The notes beneath the pieces are model-generated. The model did not search any database, was not told where the DNA came from, and worked only from the letters and a program-made list of their open reading frames with translations. From a virus: a stretch of DNA of 36,679 nucleotides. The DNA lies in the IMG/VR virus record IMGVR_UViG_3300027797_000004, positions 1 through 36,679 of that record. One strand, 5' to 3'. This document shows positions 22,393 to 30,758 of the stretch, in pieces; position 1 is the first letter of the stretch, and every line of letters begins with the position of its first letter. The translations under genes and the position numbers were made by a program.

Positions 22393-22420
22393 GTGCTTGT
22401 GTTATCCACGGCAATATACA
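22391..22420 (+). promoter_or_regulatory. Weak candidate promoter after the terminator
   Basis: TTGTGC (22391-22396) and TATACA (22415-22420) with an 18-base spacer lie in the gap that must restart transcription of the helicase operon. An AGGAG at 22425-22429 follows. The -35 match is poor, so this is a suggestion only. Confidence 0.3.
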
Positions 22421-22447
22421 CAACAGGAGATGCCACCCATAAAACCC

Positions 22448-22777
22448 ATGAAACTCACAAAGAAACAAGAACTCGCCCTCGCCCTCGCTGACTATAAGGA
22501 GTGCATTTCCATCGCACGGTTTAAGCCGGAATTCGCCAATGAATGGGCTTACTCCCTCTGGACGTGCAAGTGGCCGCATGACGCTGGTCAGGTCACCAAT
22601 TGCCACGGCGGCGAGCCTAACCGCTACTGGTTCGACAAGCGTATCTCCGCTTCCGAACTGCGCGGCTGCGTCCAACTCGACCCGACCTGCGAACATATCG
22701 TCCTCGTCCGTGGCGGTAAGCGTCCGCAGTACACGATCCTTGACGCCAACAAGTTCCGCACCCTTGCCGCCAAGTAA
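22448..22777 (+). CDS. Small protein, unknown
   Basis: 109 aa from ATG 22448; an in-frame ATG at 22430 is possible. Helical N-terminus (KKQELALALADYKECISIAR), then Trp/Cys/His-containing sequence (NEWAYSLWTCKWPHDAGQVT). Three further Cys/His positions could bind zinc. It joins the helicase gene by TAA-C-ATG. Confidence 0.58.
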   Translation: MKLTKKQELALALADYKECISIARFKPEFANEWAYSLWTCKWPHDAGQVTNCHGGEPNRYWFDKRISASELRGCVQLDPTCEHIVLVRGGKRPQYTILDANKFRTLAAK

Positions 22778-22778
22778 C

Positions 22779-24257
22779 ATGGAACTGAAGCTCCGAGATT
22801 ATCAGGAAGCCGCCGTCACCGCAGCCCTGTCCTTCATTGCGAAGGCCGTCAACCCGCTGGTAATCGCACCGACGGGTGCCGGTAAGACGGTAATCGCCTC
22901 CAGCATCATGCTGCGCTGGCAGACTGGTACGAACCGCAAGTGTTTCTTTGTTGCCCACCGCAAGGAACTTATCGACCAGGCGAAGGCCACGATGGATAAG
23001 TTTGGTGTCCGAGGCGAAGCCCTGAGCGTCTTTTCTGCCGACTTTGACCATATTTCCGCCGAAGATAAAGCCACCGCGCTGGTCGTCTTCGACGAAGCCC
23101 ACCATGCCGTTGCCTCTTCGTGGGCTAAGTTTAACGCCGTGTTCACCGGCCCGAAGGTTGCCGTGACCGCCACCCCTGATCGCCTCGACCGCCAGAAACT
23201 AGAAACGGTCGGATTCGTTCCTGCCTACGAGATTGCGATTCGCACCCTTATCGAGCAGGGTCATCTTGTCCGCCCTATGGCTCAAAAGATGCCCGTGGAG
23301 ATGAGCCTTATCCGCTTGCGCGGTTACGACGACGCCCTTGAGGCCGTTGCCGATAGTATCGTTACCGAACTTAACCGCTGGGATCGTAAGAAGGCTATTT
23401 GCTTCCTGCCAGAGGTCGATACTTCTATCCGCCTGGTCGCCCTACTCCGCCAGCGCGGCGTCGAGGCCGGACACGCCGACGGCAGCACGGGCAAGTTCCG
23501 TGCCGGCACGGTTGAAGCCTTTAAGAACGGCGAGCTTCGGGTGCTATGCAATGTGAACCTTTTCACCGAAGGGTTCGACGCCCCCGAAACCGATTGCGTC
23601 ATCCTGCTGCGTCCGACCCAGTCCCGTGCCCTGTGGTGCCAGATGATTGGCCGTGGTCTCCGCACGGCTCCAGGCAAGACTGATTGCCTCATCCTTGACC
23701 CCATGTGGATCAGCGGGGAGAATTCCTTCACTCCGGCGGACGCCTTCACGGTTCACCCGATGGCCAAGTCCGCAGCAATAGAAGGTGGGCATGACCCTCT
23801 GGACGCCGCCGAAGCCTGTGATCGTCATGCCGAGGAGGGTATGCTTCGCCGTATTGCCGCTGAAGAGCAGCGGTCGGCGACGAAAGAAGCCAAGGAACTG
23901 GGGCTGGTCGATTTATCCGTTGCTTGTGCCGTCTTTGGGTTCGTCCTGCCGGCTCCGACTACCGAGTCCTCTATGTTCGGCTACCAAGCCTCCGATTTAG
24001 CCCGCCACGGCGTTTACGCCCGTGGTATGACCTCTGACCAGGCTGATTGGATGATTGCCCGCCTGAAGGCACGGGAAGCCCTTAATATGGCAACCGTAAA
24101 GCAGGTGCGTAAGCTCCAGCAATTCGGGGTGCGCGGTGCCGAGCGTCTGTCCAAGGAATCGGCGTCCAAGGCCATCTCATCCGACTGGCGTATGCAAAAA
24201 CCCGCTAATCGTCAGTCACCCCTGCAAAAGATTTACGGTCGAATCTTTGACAATTAA
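22779..24257 (+). CDS. SF2 DEAD/DEAH-type helicase
   Basis: 492 aa. Motif I PTGAGKT (31-37), motif II DEAHH (105-109), motif III TATP (130-133), FTEGFDAPETD (262-272) for motif V and QMIGRGLR (288-295) for motif VI identify an intact superfamily-2 helicase with both RecA-like domains. The last 150 residues are an extra charged/helical domain. It likely unwinds or remodels DNA in recombination or origin processing. Upstream neighbours are recombination genes; downstream is a DNA methyltransferase. Confidence 0.9.
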   Translation: MELKLRDYQEAAVTAALSFIAKAVNPLVIAPTGAGKTVIASSIMLRWQTGTNRKCFFVAHRKELIDQAKATMDKFGVRGEALSVFSADFDHISAEDKATALVVFDEAHHAVASSWAKFNAVFTGPKVAVTATPDRLDRQKLETVGFVPAYEIAIRTLIEQGHLVRPMAQKMPVEMSLIRLRGYDDALEAVADSIVTELNRWDRKKAICFLPEVDTSIRLVALLRQRGVEAGHADGSTGKFRAGTVEAFKNGELRVLCNVNLFTEGFDAPETDCVILLRPTQSRALWCQMIGRGLRTAPGKTDCLILDPMWISGENSFTPADAFTVHPMAKSAAIEGGHDPLDAAEACDRHAEEGMLRRIAAEEQRSATKEAKELGLVDLSVACAVFGFVLPAPTTESSMFGYQASDLARHGVYARGMTSDQADWMIARLKAREALNMATVKQVRKLQQFGVRGAERLSKESASKAISSDWRMQKPANRQSPLQKIYGRIFDN

Positions 24258-24258
24258 G

Positions 24259-25017
24259 ATGCCTAGCATGGAAGACCTATTCCAAATACCTGCTACGACG
24301 AAGCCGGCAGACCACCTTGAGGTCTTGCCAGTATCCGTCATGGAGATTGGGCCGATGGGCAAGCACGGCGTCCGGGGTGATACGAATCATAACAAGCAAT
24401 CTAGCCGAAGCGGATACAGCCCTTTCCCATATGAAGTGGCCGAAACCTGTGCCGCCCTATTCCTGCGCGGGGCAAGCCTTACTGTAGACCCGTTTGCCGG
24501 ATGGGGGGAACGTGGCGACGCCATCAAGCGGCATGGCCGTGCCTATCAAGGGTTTGACCTTTCTTGCGAAGCTATTGCCAACGCGCTGGAAAAGTATGGG
24601 GTTAAGAATACCCTTGCTGATTCCCGCATGGTCGAAGTCCCGCAGCACGACGGGCTGCTTACCTGCCCCCCTTACTGGGGGTTGGAAAAGTATGCTGGCG
24701 ACGACGGGCTTGATCGTTGCAAAAACTGGCAAGGTTTCCTTTTGGAATATAAGGACGTGCTTTCGAGGTTTGCAGTCAAAGCGTCGAACGGTGCGACCTA
24801 TTGCATTATGACGGGTGACTGGCGCGAGGACGGCATCTATTATGACCTGACTTTCCAGACCGAACTGATCATGCACCAACTTGGCTTTGTTCCGTTCGAC
24901 AAAGTCGTCGTATCAAGGCTTGGAATCAGCAAAGTGAAAATCATGCTTCCACAGGCTAAACGCTTGGGGTATACCGTTAAAGTTCACGAAACGCTTTCAG
25001 TTTACAAAAAACTATGA
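24259..25017 (+). CDS. DNA methyltransferase (N6A/N4C type)
   Basis: 252 aa from ATG 24259, one base after the helicase stop. SAM-binding motif I is VDPFAGWG (about 76-83) and the catalytic motif IV is CPPYW (136-140), followed by GLEKYAGDDG, a pattern of phage amino-methyltransferases. The residue before PPY is Cys instead of the usual Asp/Asn/Ser (TCPPYW), as in a subset of phage enzymes. No restriction partner is encoded, so it is an orphan, probably protecting phage DNA. It overlaps the next gene by ATGA. Confidence 0.82.
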   Translation: MPSMEDLFQIPATTKPADHLEVLPVSVMEIGPMGKHGVRGDTNHNKQSSRSGYSPFPYEVAETCAALFLRGASLTVDPFAGWGERGDAIKRHGRAYQGFDLSCEAIANALEKYGVKNTLADSRMVEVPQHDGLLTCPPYWGLEKYAGDDGLDRCKNWQGFLLEYKDVLSRFAVKASNGATYCIMTGDWREDGIYYDLTFQTELIMHQLGFVPFDKVVVSRLGISKVKIMLPQAKRLGYTVKVHETLSVYKKL

Positions 25018-25604
25018 TGCCTAAGAACAATAAGCCGCTGGTCTTTATGATCACCGGGGTCGCTCGCGCGGGGAAGGACACCTTCGCCGCTTGTCTGATG
25101 GAACACTTTAACGGCAACGGCAACCGTGCCGAGGTGTTTAAGTTTGCCGACGTGCTGAAGGAACGGGCGAACGACGTGCTTCGGGCTATGGGGGTTTTCA
25201 AAGCTGGCGAGCGAGATTTCCACGCCGAAGACTTTAAGGTCAAGAATCGGGGGCTGCTGGTCGAATTGGGACGTACCCTCCGGGGGGTAGACAAAGACAT
25301 CTTCGCACGGCACTTGAACGCTCAGGTTGCCCTGTTCATGGATTACGCGCCGCTGGATGTCCGCCCTATCGCCCTTATCTCCGATTGGCGTTATTTGAAT
25401 GAGTACCTCTTTCTGGCCAAGCACCTTGAGGTGCAGATCGTGACGGTCGAGATTCAGCGTCCAGGCTTCGGGCCGGCGAACGACGAAGAGGCGGGCAGCT
25501 TGGCTGACATGATGTCGGCGATGCAAATACTCCATACCCGATTGGCGGTTGACCCTACTGGGGTTCGTGCCGTAGCGTCTGAAGTGTACCAAATATACCG
25601 ATGA
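25014..25604 (+). CDS. Deoxynucleoside monophosphate kinase-like
   Basis: 196 aa. P-loop ITGVARAGKDTFA (13-25) followed by LIDs typical of nucleotide kinases, and ISDWRYLNEY in the middle, resembling T4 gp1-type dNMP kinases. It would feed dNTP synthesis or phosphorylate an unusual nucleotide. It overlaps both neighbours by 4 bases (ATGA). Confidence 0.72.
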   Translation: MMPKNNKPLVFMITGVARAGKDTFAACLMEHFNGNGNRAEVFKFADVLKERANDVLRAMGVFKAGERDFHAEDFKVKNRGLLVELGRTLRGVDKDIFARHLNAQVALFMDYAPLDVRPIALISDWRYLNEYLFLAKHLEVQIVTVEIQRPGFGPANDEEAGSLADMMSAMQILHTRLAVDPTGVRAVASEVYQIYR

Positions 25605-25915
25605 GCAAATTTATTCCCGTTGATCCAGATAAGTGGGCTGAGATGGTCAGGGCATGGGCCGACTTGCCGCGCTGGAAAGAGATTTGCGACGAGTTGGACG
25701 CCCGTTGTAACGAACTCAAGGCCGAGAACCAAAGGCTGCGTGAATCGTCTTTTGTCACCGCCGTCCCGTCCCATCAATACGAGCGTATCATCAAAGCCGG
25801 TGATGCCTTGGCTGAAGCAGTCGGAGACCCAACTGCGGATTGGCCTCCAAGAAAAGCCGCCTGGAACGCCGCTAAAAACGGATGGAACGCCGCCAAGGAG
25901 GGCAAGCAGCCGTGA
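25601..25915 (+). CDS. Coiled-coil protein, unknown
   Basis: 104 aa. WKEICDELDARCNELKAENQ forms a short coiled coil; the C-terminus has a repeated WNAAKNG/WNAAKEG motif. It overlaps both neighbours by 4 bases (ATGA, GTGA). No family is recognised. Confidence 0.6.
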   Translation: MSKFIPVDPDKWAEMVRAWADLPRWKEICDELDARCNELKAENQRLRESSFVTAVPSHQYERIIKAGDALAEAVGDPTADWPPRKAAWNAAKNGWNAAKEGKQP

Positions 25916-26085
25916 GCAAGGTACATCTGGAAGTGACCATGATGAAACGCATCGGCGAACTGAACGCTGAGAACGCCCGCCTCAAGGCCGAGGTCGAGCG
26001 GCTCCGTTCCCAGGTCGAACGCCTAACAGACGCCATTACTTCCGGCAACGCCATCACTCCAGACGCAAGGGAGGTACAGCCATGA
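25912..26085 (+). CDS. Short coiled-coil protein
   Basis: 57 aa from GTG 25912 (GTGA overlap). MMKRIGELNAENARLKAEVE then RLRSQVERLTDAI is a near-perfect leucine-zipper heptad pattern. Probably a dimer; resembles the coiled coil of the preceding gene. Ends in ATGA overlap. Confidence 0.58.
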   Translation: MSKVHLEVTMMKRIGELNAENARLKAEVERLRSQVERLTDAITSGNAITPDAREVQP

Positions 26086-26249
26086 GCCACCCCAAACAAG
26101 TAGGGATGTCCTGCAAAAACACCCGCTTTATTAAAAAAGGACTAACTTGGTATGAAGTGCAAAAAGTAGAATCGGTTGGCAAAGCTGATCGGGAACGTTG
26201 GAAAAAACTTATGGAACAACCTTTAAACAAATGGAAAAAAATAAACTAA
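26082..26249 (+). CDS. Small basic protein, unknown
   Basis: 55 aa, Lys-rich (NTRFIKKGLTWYEVQKVESV then KADRERWKKLM). It starts by ATGA overlap and overlaps the next start by 19 bases. No family. Base use is more A/T-rich than neighbours. Confidence 0.5.
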   Translation: MSHPKQVGMSCKNTRFIKKGLTWYEVQKVESVGKADRERWKKLMEQPLNKWKKIN

Positions 26250-26416
26250 CGCGCCGAGAAACTTACGGCAAAGTTAAGGAAGCAATCATCGAGGCCCACG
26301 CCGCCGGCATGACATATTCCGAGATTGAGACTAAATCTGGTTTTAGCCGTGCCAGCCTTTACAACGCCGCAAGACACCTTGGTTTAAACTTAAAACCATC
26401 TAAACACCGCAAATGA
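26231..26416 (+). CDS. Small HTH DNA-binding protein
   Basis: 61 aa from ATG 26231. The segment AAGMTYSEIETKSGFSRASL followed by YNAARHLGL is a clear helix-turn-helix of the resolvase/Trp-repressor-like kind. A candidate transcription regulator of the phage, possibly acting at one of the dyad arrays. Ends ATGA into the next gene. Confidence 0.65.
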   Translation: MEKNKLTRRETYGKVKEAIIEAHAAGMTYSEIETKSGFSRASLYNAARHLGLNLKPSKHRK

Positions 26417-26661
26417 GAAATCCCCCTATTAACCTGACCCAGTACACCCACAAGATGCCCAGGCGGTGCCATGCACTCATCGTCATCCTTGAAGGTGGCA
26501 AGGTTGAGCATCCCGAATTCGTGGCCTATAGCCGGGACGAGTTTGCCAGCGAAATGGCTAAGTGGAAACGCAACGTGCTGCCCACCTTAAAGCGATCTGA
26601 TGTTGATTTTTGGGAACTACACAACGGCGAACATAAAGCGGTCAATCTGCTAAACCGTTAA
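26413..26661 (+). CDS. Small protein, unknown
   Basis: 82 aa. Basic N-terminus; RRCHALIVILEGGKVEHPEF forms a beta hairpin, then a helix (YSRDEFASEMAKWKRNVL). Coupled to the next gene by TAATG. No family recognised. Confidence 0.55.
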   Translation: MRNPPINLTQYTHKMPRRCHALIVILEGGKVEHPEFVAYSRDEFASEMAKWKRNVLPTLKRSDVDFWELHNGEHKAVNLLNR

Positions 26662-26873
26662 TGAGCCTCAAGGGTATAAATCGGTATGGTAAGCCTCCAG
26701 CAAGGCTCGCTGTCGTTGAGGGCATTAAGCACGGCATGACGGCAAAGGAAACCGCCTATGCCTATCAACACGGACTCCGTGCCGTGCAGGAAGCAGCCAA
26801 TCGTATGAAGGTATCATTTATCTACGCCGGCATAGGCAGACCCCCTAAACACCTGCCTAACAGTACACAATGA
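26661..26873 (+). CDS. Small HTH-like protein
   Basis: 70 aa. VEGIKHGMTAKETAYAYQHG then LRAVQEAANRM is a helix-turn-helix pattern (conserved GMTAKE-A turn). Basic and short; probably binds DNA. Starts by TAATG and ends by ATGA. Confidence 0.58.
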   Translation: MSLKGINRYGKPPARLAVVEGIKHGMTAKETAYAYQHGLRAVQEAANRMKVSFIYAGIGRPPKHLPNSTQ

Positions 26874-27592
26874 ACATCAATAAAGGTTGGAAGCGGTTCA
26901 TGGCGGTAGGTTGCTCCCACGGGATGTATGCTGATCCGAAGGCCATCGAGGGGGTGCTAAAGTTCAAGGAACGCTGGAAGCCCCATATGACCGTCCACCT
27001 TGGAGACTTCGTTGATATGACCCCGTTCATGTCATCGGCACGGGGCAAGGGCGACGCCGTCGAACCCGACATTGGCGGGGGGCTAAAGTTCCTAGACCAG
27101 CTCCGCCCTAACGTCGTTTTGGCCGGCAATCACGAAGTCCGCCTCTGGCGCGAAGCCGCCTCCAACGACGAGATTTATTCTGGCTATGCGATTCGCCTCA
27201 TCAACGACATCACCGAGCATTGCCGGAAGCGGAAAGCCCTGTTTGTTGAGTACACGGGAATCTGGCAAGCGTTCCAGTTGGCCAACTACAAGTTTACGCA
27301 CGGTACGGTATACGGCGAAAACGCCCCACGGGACATGGCCGAGATGTACGGGAACGTGATCTTTGCCCATACGCACAAGGTTGGTCGCATGACGGGACGA
27401 CGGGACGATACTCCGACGGGCATCAGCGTTGGCACCTTGACCCGCCGGGGGGCTATGGATTACGCCAATACGCGCAGGGCGACGTTCGCCTGGTCGCAGG
27501 GCATGGTCTTCGGCTACTATACTGACGAGAAACTGATACCGTGGGTACATGAGCAGCCGCACGGTCAAGATGAATGGATTTTGCCAGTATGA
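26870..27592 (+). CDS. Calcineurin-like metallophosphoesterase
   Basis: 240 aa. Metal-binding motifs in order: GCSHG (14-18), GDFVD (45-49), GNHE (86-89), THG with His144, and AHTHK (His167, His169). The first motif usually reads GDxH, but here Asp is replaced (G-C-S-H), so one metal ligand may be missing or supplied by Cys. Such phage enzymes may cleave nucleic-acid or nucleotide phosphoesters. Overlaps neighbours by ATGA. The substrate is unknown. Confidence 0.82.
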   Translation: MNINKGWKRFMAVGCSHGMYADPKAIEGVLKFKERWKPHMTVHLGDFVDMTPFMSSARGKGDAVEPDIGGGLKFLDQLRPNVVLAGNHEVRLWREAASNDEIYSGYAIRLINDITEHCRKRKALFVEYTGIWQAFQLANYKFTHGTVYGENAPRDMAEMYGNVIFAHTHKVGRMTGRRDDTPTGISVGTLTRRGAMDYANTRRATFAWSQGMVFGYYTDEKLIPWVHEQPHGQDEWILPV

Positions 27593-27816
27593 ATTCAAAA
27601 GACGTCCTTAAACAGTTATGGGCCATCAAGTCCCGATCTGCCGAGCTTGTCCCCAAGGGCTACAAATCCACGGAAGATTGGTCAAAAAAGTGGGGCATCC
27701 ACCTTTCGACTGCACGGGTTTGGTTAATGCAGATGGAGAAGGCTGGGAAGATAAAGAAAGTAAAGTTACGCTTTTTTGACGGTCGTCGGATTCAGATGAA
27801 ATACTTTTACGGTTGA
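27589..27816 (+). CDS. Small winged-HTH-like protein
   Basis: 75 aa from ATG 27589. TEDWSKKWGIHLSTARVWLM followed by QMEKAGKIKKVKLRFFDGRR gives a recognition helix plus a beta wing. A DNA-binding regulator or accessory factor is likely. Overlaps the upstream stop by ATGA. Confidence 0.6.
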   Translation: MNSKDVLKQLWAIKSRSAELVPKGYKSTEDWSKKWGIHLSTARVWLMQMEKAGKIKKVKLRFFDGRRIQMKYFYG

Positions 27817-27854
27817 CGCATAGGGGGTACGGGGGGATAACAACTCCGCCACCT

Positions 27855-28076
27855 ATGAAAACTCCCATCAAACTGGAGCCGCACTCGGCTTTCAAGAAGG
27901 CTATCGTCCGCAAGGGCAAGGACGGTCTTCTTACTTACAACTACTTCAAGCTCATTGAGGTTTGCAAGAAATTGCACGGCTGGGATGACGAGGTTGCTCA
28001 GGAGTGGGTTGACTACAATATCGTCGGCCTTGCCATCAACGGTTTTAAAATTTCCTACGCCCAGCCTAGTCGATGA
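27855..28076 (+). CDS. Small protein, unknown
   Basis: 73 aa from ATG 27855. LEPHSAFKKAIVRKGKDGLL, then a helix and DDEVAQEWVDYNIVGLAING. Overlaps the primase-helicase start by ATGA. No family recognised; possibly a partner of it. Confidence 0.55.
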   Translation: MKTPIKLEPHSAFKKAIVRKGKDGLLTYNYFKLIEVCKKLHGWDDEVAQEWVDYNIVGLAINGFKISYAQPSR

Positions 28077-30061
28077 CCACCGAGGATCGTGTTTCCGGGG
28101 CGAGAGCCTATCTCGCTAAACTGCCTGCCGCTGTCGCCGGCCAAGGCGGACATCCCGCCACCTACCGTGCCGCCAGCATATTGGCCAATGGGTTTGACCT
28201 GCCGTGGTCGGACGCTTGGAGCCTGCTTCAGGAGTTTAACCTCCGCTGCTCGCCGCCGTGGTCTGAGAAAGACCTGCGTCACAAGTTGAACGACGCCTAC
28301 GTCAAGCCTCACGAACGCCAGAAGGGTTGGCTTGCCAAGGGTACGGAGCGTAGGGTCGGGGCGAACGGTCGCTTCGTCTTTGACCCCAACCGGGTTGCGG
28401 AGCTGGCTGAAGCCCAGACGCCTTTCACGACCGCTGATGTCCTGCTGAACTGCTTTACGAACGAGGACATCATCTGCATCACGAACGAAGCTGGCCAGAC
28501 CGAGGACGGTAAGTGGTTCCCGGCGTCGAAGGGCATCTTCCTGACCCGCGCTGAGTGGATCACCAAGTTCTTTGGCCCCGGAGCCGTGGGGGCTGCTAAG
28601 TTTGCCGGCACGGAGTCGGGGGCTTGGATTCGCATCAACCCCTTTACGCCCGACGACTTCACGGGGACGGACGGTGCGGTATCCGCCTACCGCCACGTCT
28701 TGGTCGAGTTCGACAAGAAGCCCAAGGACGAGCAGGTGGCCATCTTCCAGCAATCAAACCTGCCCATCAGCCTGCTCGTTGACTCTGGCGGCAAGTCAGT
28801 CCACGCCTGGGTGCGCGTCGACGCCCAGACCAAGGAGCAATGGGAAGAGCGACGTAATACGGTGTATGACTACCTTTCCGACCATGAACCCGACCCGCAA
28901 AACAAGAACCCGTCCCGCTGGAGCCGCCTCGGCGGAGTCATGCGCGGGGAGAACGAACAGAAAATCGTCGCCTTTAAAACGGGAGCCTTGGACTGGGATG
29001 ACTTCGTTGCTTGGAGGGAAGGACAAGACTTTCCACAAGAAGTCAGCACGGAAACCTTGGAAAACTATGACACGAGAAACGATCCTAACCACGTCGTCGG
29101 ACACGGTCGGTACTTATGCCGTGGTGGCTCGCTACTCGTTACAGGTCAATCAGGAATCGGGAAGTCGTCGTTTGTCATGCAGATGGCAGCTTCTTGGGCA
29201 ATCGGTCGGGAACTCTTCGGGATACCTGTCATTCACCCTCTCAAAATCGCAGTCGTTCAAGCCGAGTGCGATATCGGAGACCTTGCCGAAGCCTATCAGG
29301 GCGTCAGTTCTGGAATGCGTCTGTCCCCGGAAGAGAAGGCGTTGTGCAAAACGAACCTAAAGTTCTTTACCGAGGCGTCGAAGACGGGCAAGGACTTTGT
29401 CGACCTGTGCAGGAAGATTATCGTAAGGCATAAACTGGACGTGCTGGTCGCCGATCCGCTGCTGTCCTATGTGGGGGGTGACCTATCCAAGCAGGAGGTC
29501 TGCTCCCACTTCCTGCGTAACCTTGTGCAGCCCGTGCTTCAGGAAACGGGGTGCATCATGGTCTTCATCCACCATGAGGGCAAACCAAAGCCGCAGGAGG
29601 TCAAGGACGGCCAGACGGTGTCCGACCAGATGTACAGCGGTATTGGGAGTTCGGAGTTGGTGAACTGGTCAAGGGCCATTATCAACATCAGGCGGGAGTC
29701 GAAGGAACTGCCCGTGTTCTCGTTCAACCTAACGAAGCGCGGGAAGCTGGCTGGGATGCGGACGCCAGACGGCAAGCCTACCCTATCAATCAAACTAAAA
29801 CACGCCGATGATCGGGTGCTATGGGAGGTCGCCCCCTTGGCCGGCGGTTTCGAGCTGCTCAAGGTCGGGCAGCAGTACCGTCACTTTGAGTCCAAGCCCC
29901 GCATCAGCCGGGGGGCTTTGCTAGAGGAATTGGTGTCCGACCACAAACTCCAGCGCGACCAGGCGGAAGCCCTTATCAAGGCTATGGTCACCAACGGCAT
30001 TATCGAACCCCGAAAGGTGGGTGCCGCTCTGTACTACCAAGGCACCAAATACGACACATGA
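28073..30061 (+). CDS. Primase-helicase fusion (AEP primase plus RepA-like helicase)
   Basis: 662 aa, three parts. Residues 1-85 resemble a primase-associated helical domain (ASILANGFDLPWSDAWSLL). Residues about 200-315 look like an archaeo-eukaryotic primase core: VEFDKK (Glu212/Asp214), GGKSVHAW (Ser242/His244) and WVRVD. Residues about 340-600 are a RecA-like helicase with Walker A GQSGIGKSS (358-366), VVQAECD, Walker B LDVLVADP (455-462) and IHHEGK (His500/501). It would load, unwind and prime phage DNA; no polymerase is encoded. Ends ATGA into the Mom-like gene. Confidence 0.82.
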   Translation: MTTEDRVSGARAYLAKLPAAVAGQGGHPATYRAASILANGFDLPWSDAWSLLQEFNLRCSPPWSEKDLRHKLNDAYVKPHERQKGWLAKGTERRVGANGRFVFDPNRVAELAEAQTPFTTADVLLNCFTNEDIICITNEAGQTEDGKWFPASKGIFLTRAEWITKFFGPGAVGAAKFAGTESGAWIRINPFTPDDFTGTDGAVSAYRHVLVEFDKKPKDEQVAIFQQSNLPISLLVDSGGKSVHAWVRVDAQTKEQWEERRNTVYDYLSDHEPDPQNKNPSRWSRLGGVMRGENEQKIVAFKTGALDWDDFVAWREGQDFPQEVSTETLENYDTRNDPNHVVGHGRYLCRGGSLLVTGQSGIGKSSFVMQMAASWAIGRELFGIPVIHPLKIAVVQAECDIGDLAEAYQGVSSGMRLSPEEKALCKTNLKFFTEASKTGKDFVDLCRKIIVRHKLDVLVADPLLSYVGGDLSKQEVCSHFLRNLVQPVLQETGCIMVFIHHEGKPKPQEVKDGQTVSDQMYSGIGSSELVNWSRAIINIRRESKELPVFSFNLTKRGKLAGMRTPDGKPTLSIKLKHADDRVLWEVAPLAGGFELLKVGQQYRHFESKPRISRGALLEELVSDHKLQRDQAEALIKAMVTNGIIEPRKVGAALYYQGTKYDT

Positions 30062-30723
30062 GCATCGTGTCTACTCTCACGGTAAGACCTATCGAATATA
30101 GGTTGGCAATGGATACCATCGTTAAAAATCATTACCTGCACAGGGAATGTTCCTGTTCAGCGTCGTTTGGCTTATTCACCAACGAGACGACCAATGATGA
30201 TTTCTTTCAGCAAGGCAGGCTTGTCGGCGTGATTGTCTTTGGCAAGCCGTCTTCCTACACTCTTTGCAACGGCATTTGCGGCAACGACGAAAGCAAGAAC
30301 GTGGTTGAGTTCAATAGGTTATGGGTTGAGGAATCGATGCCCAAGAATACTGAAAGCTTCTTTGTAGGCCATGCCCTTCGCCAATGCCCCTTTGAAATTA
30401 TCGTGTCCTTTGCGGATTCCGAGCAGGGACATATTGGGTATATCTACCAAGCTACCAATTGGATTTATACGGGCATTAGCCCGAAGATGAAGTACTTCCG
30501 ACCCAAGAATGCATCGGTTAACGCTGGTGGGACGGTCTACCGCCGCCGGGAACGCATGACGAAGCAGGACATCATTGATCAATATGGCGAAGACATGGTT
30601 GAGGAATACTTTAGCAGCATGAAGTATCGGTACATCTATTTTAACTGTTCCAAGACCCGTAAGAAGGAACTGATGAAAAAGCTGAAGTACCCAGTCCTGC
30701 CTTACCCCAAGAAAGCCGCCTAG
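30058..30723 (+). CDS. Mom-like DNA modification protein (GNAT-type)
   Basis: 221 aa. The pattern NHYLHR (24-29), FGLFTNETTND, LVGVIVFGKPS, VEFNRLWVEE, MPKNTESFF, IIVSFADSEQGHIGYIYQAT followed by NWIYTGIS is that of the family annotated in phages as Mom-like (acetyltransferase-fold). Phage Mu Mom modifies adenine in phage DNA to resist restriction. The assignment is by pattern recall; catalytic equivalence is not shown. It is the last gene of the plus arm, overlapping the primase-helicase by ATGA. Confidence 0.7.
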   Translation: MSIVSTLTVRPIEYRLAMDTIVKNHYLHRECSCSASFGLFTNETTNDDFFQQGRLVGVIVFGKPSSYTLCNGICGNDESKNVVEFNRLWVEESMPKNTESFFVGHALRQCPFEIIVSFADSEQGHIGYIYQATNWIYTGISPKMKYFRPKNASVNAGGTVYRRRERMTKQDIIDQYGEDMVEEYFSSMKYRYIYFNCSKTRKKELMKKLKYPVLPYPKKAA

Positions 30724-30724
30724 G

Positions 30725-30743
30725 AAGCCCGTGGCGGGCTTTT
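30725..30743. terminator. Bidirectional terminator at arm convergence
   Basis: AAGCCCG-TGG-CGGGCTT (30725-30741) is a perfect 7-bp hairpin with T-rich tail on the plus side (to 30743), lying between the stop of the last plus gene (30721-30723) and the end of the holin-like gene on the minus strand (30759). The opposite strand reads AAGCCCG/CGGGCTT followed by TTCC, weaker. Confidence 0.75.
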
Positions 30744-30758
30744 CGGGGTCAAGGGCGA

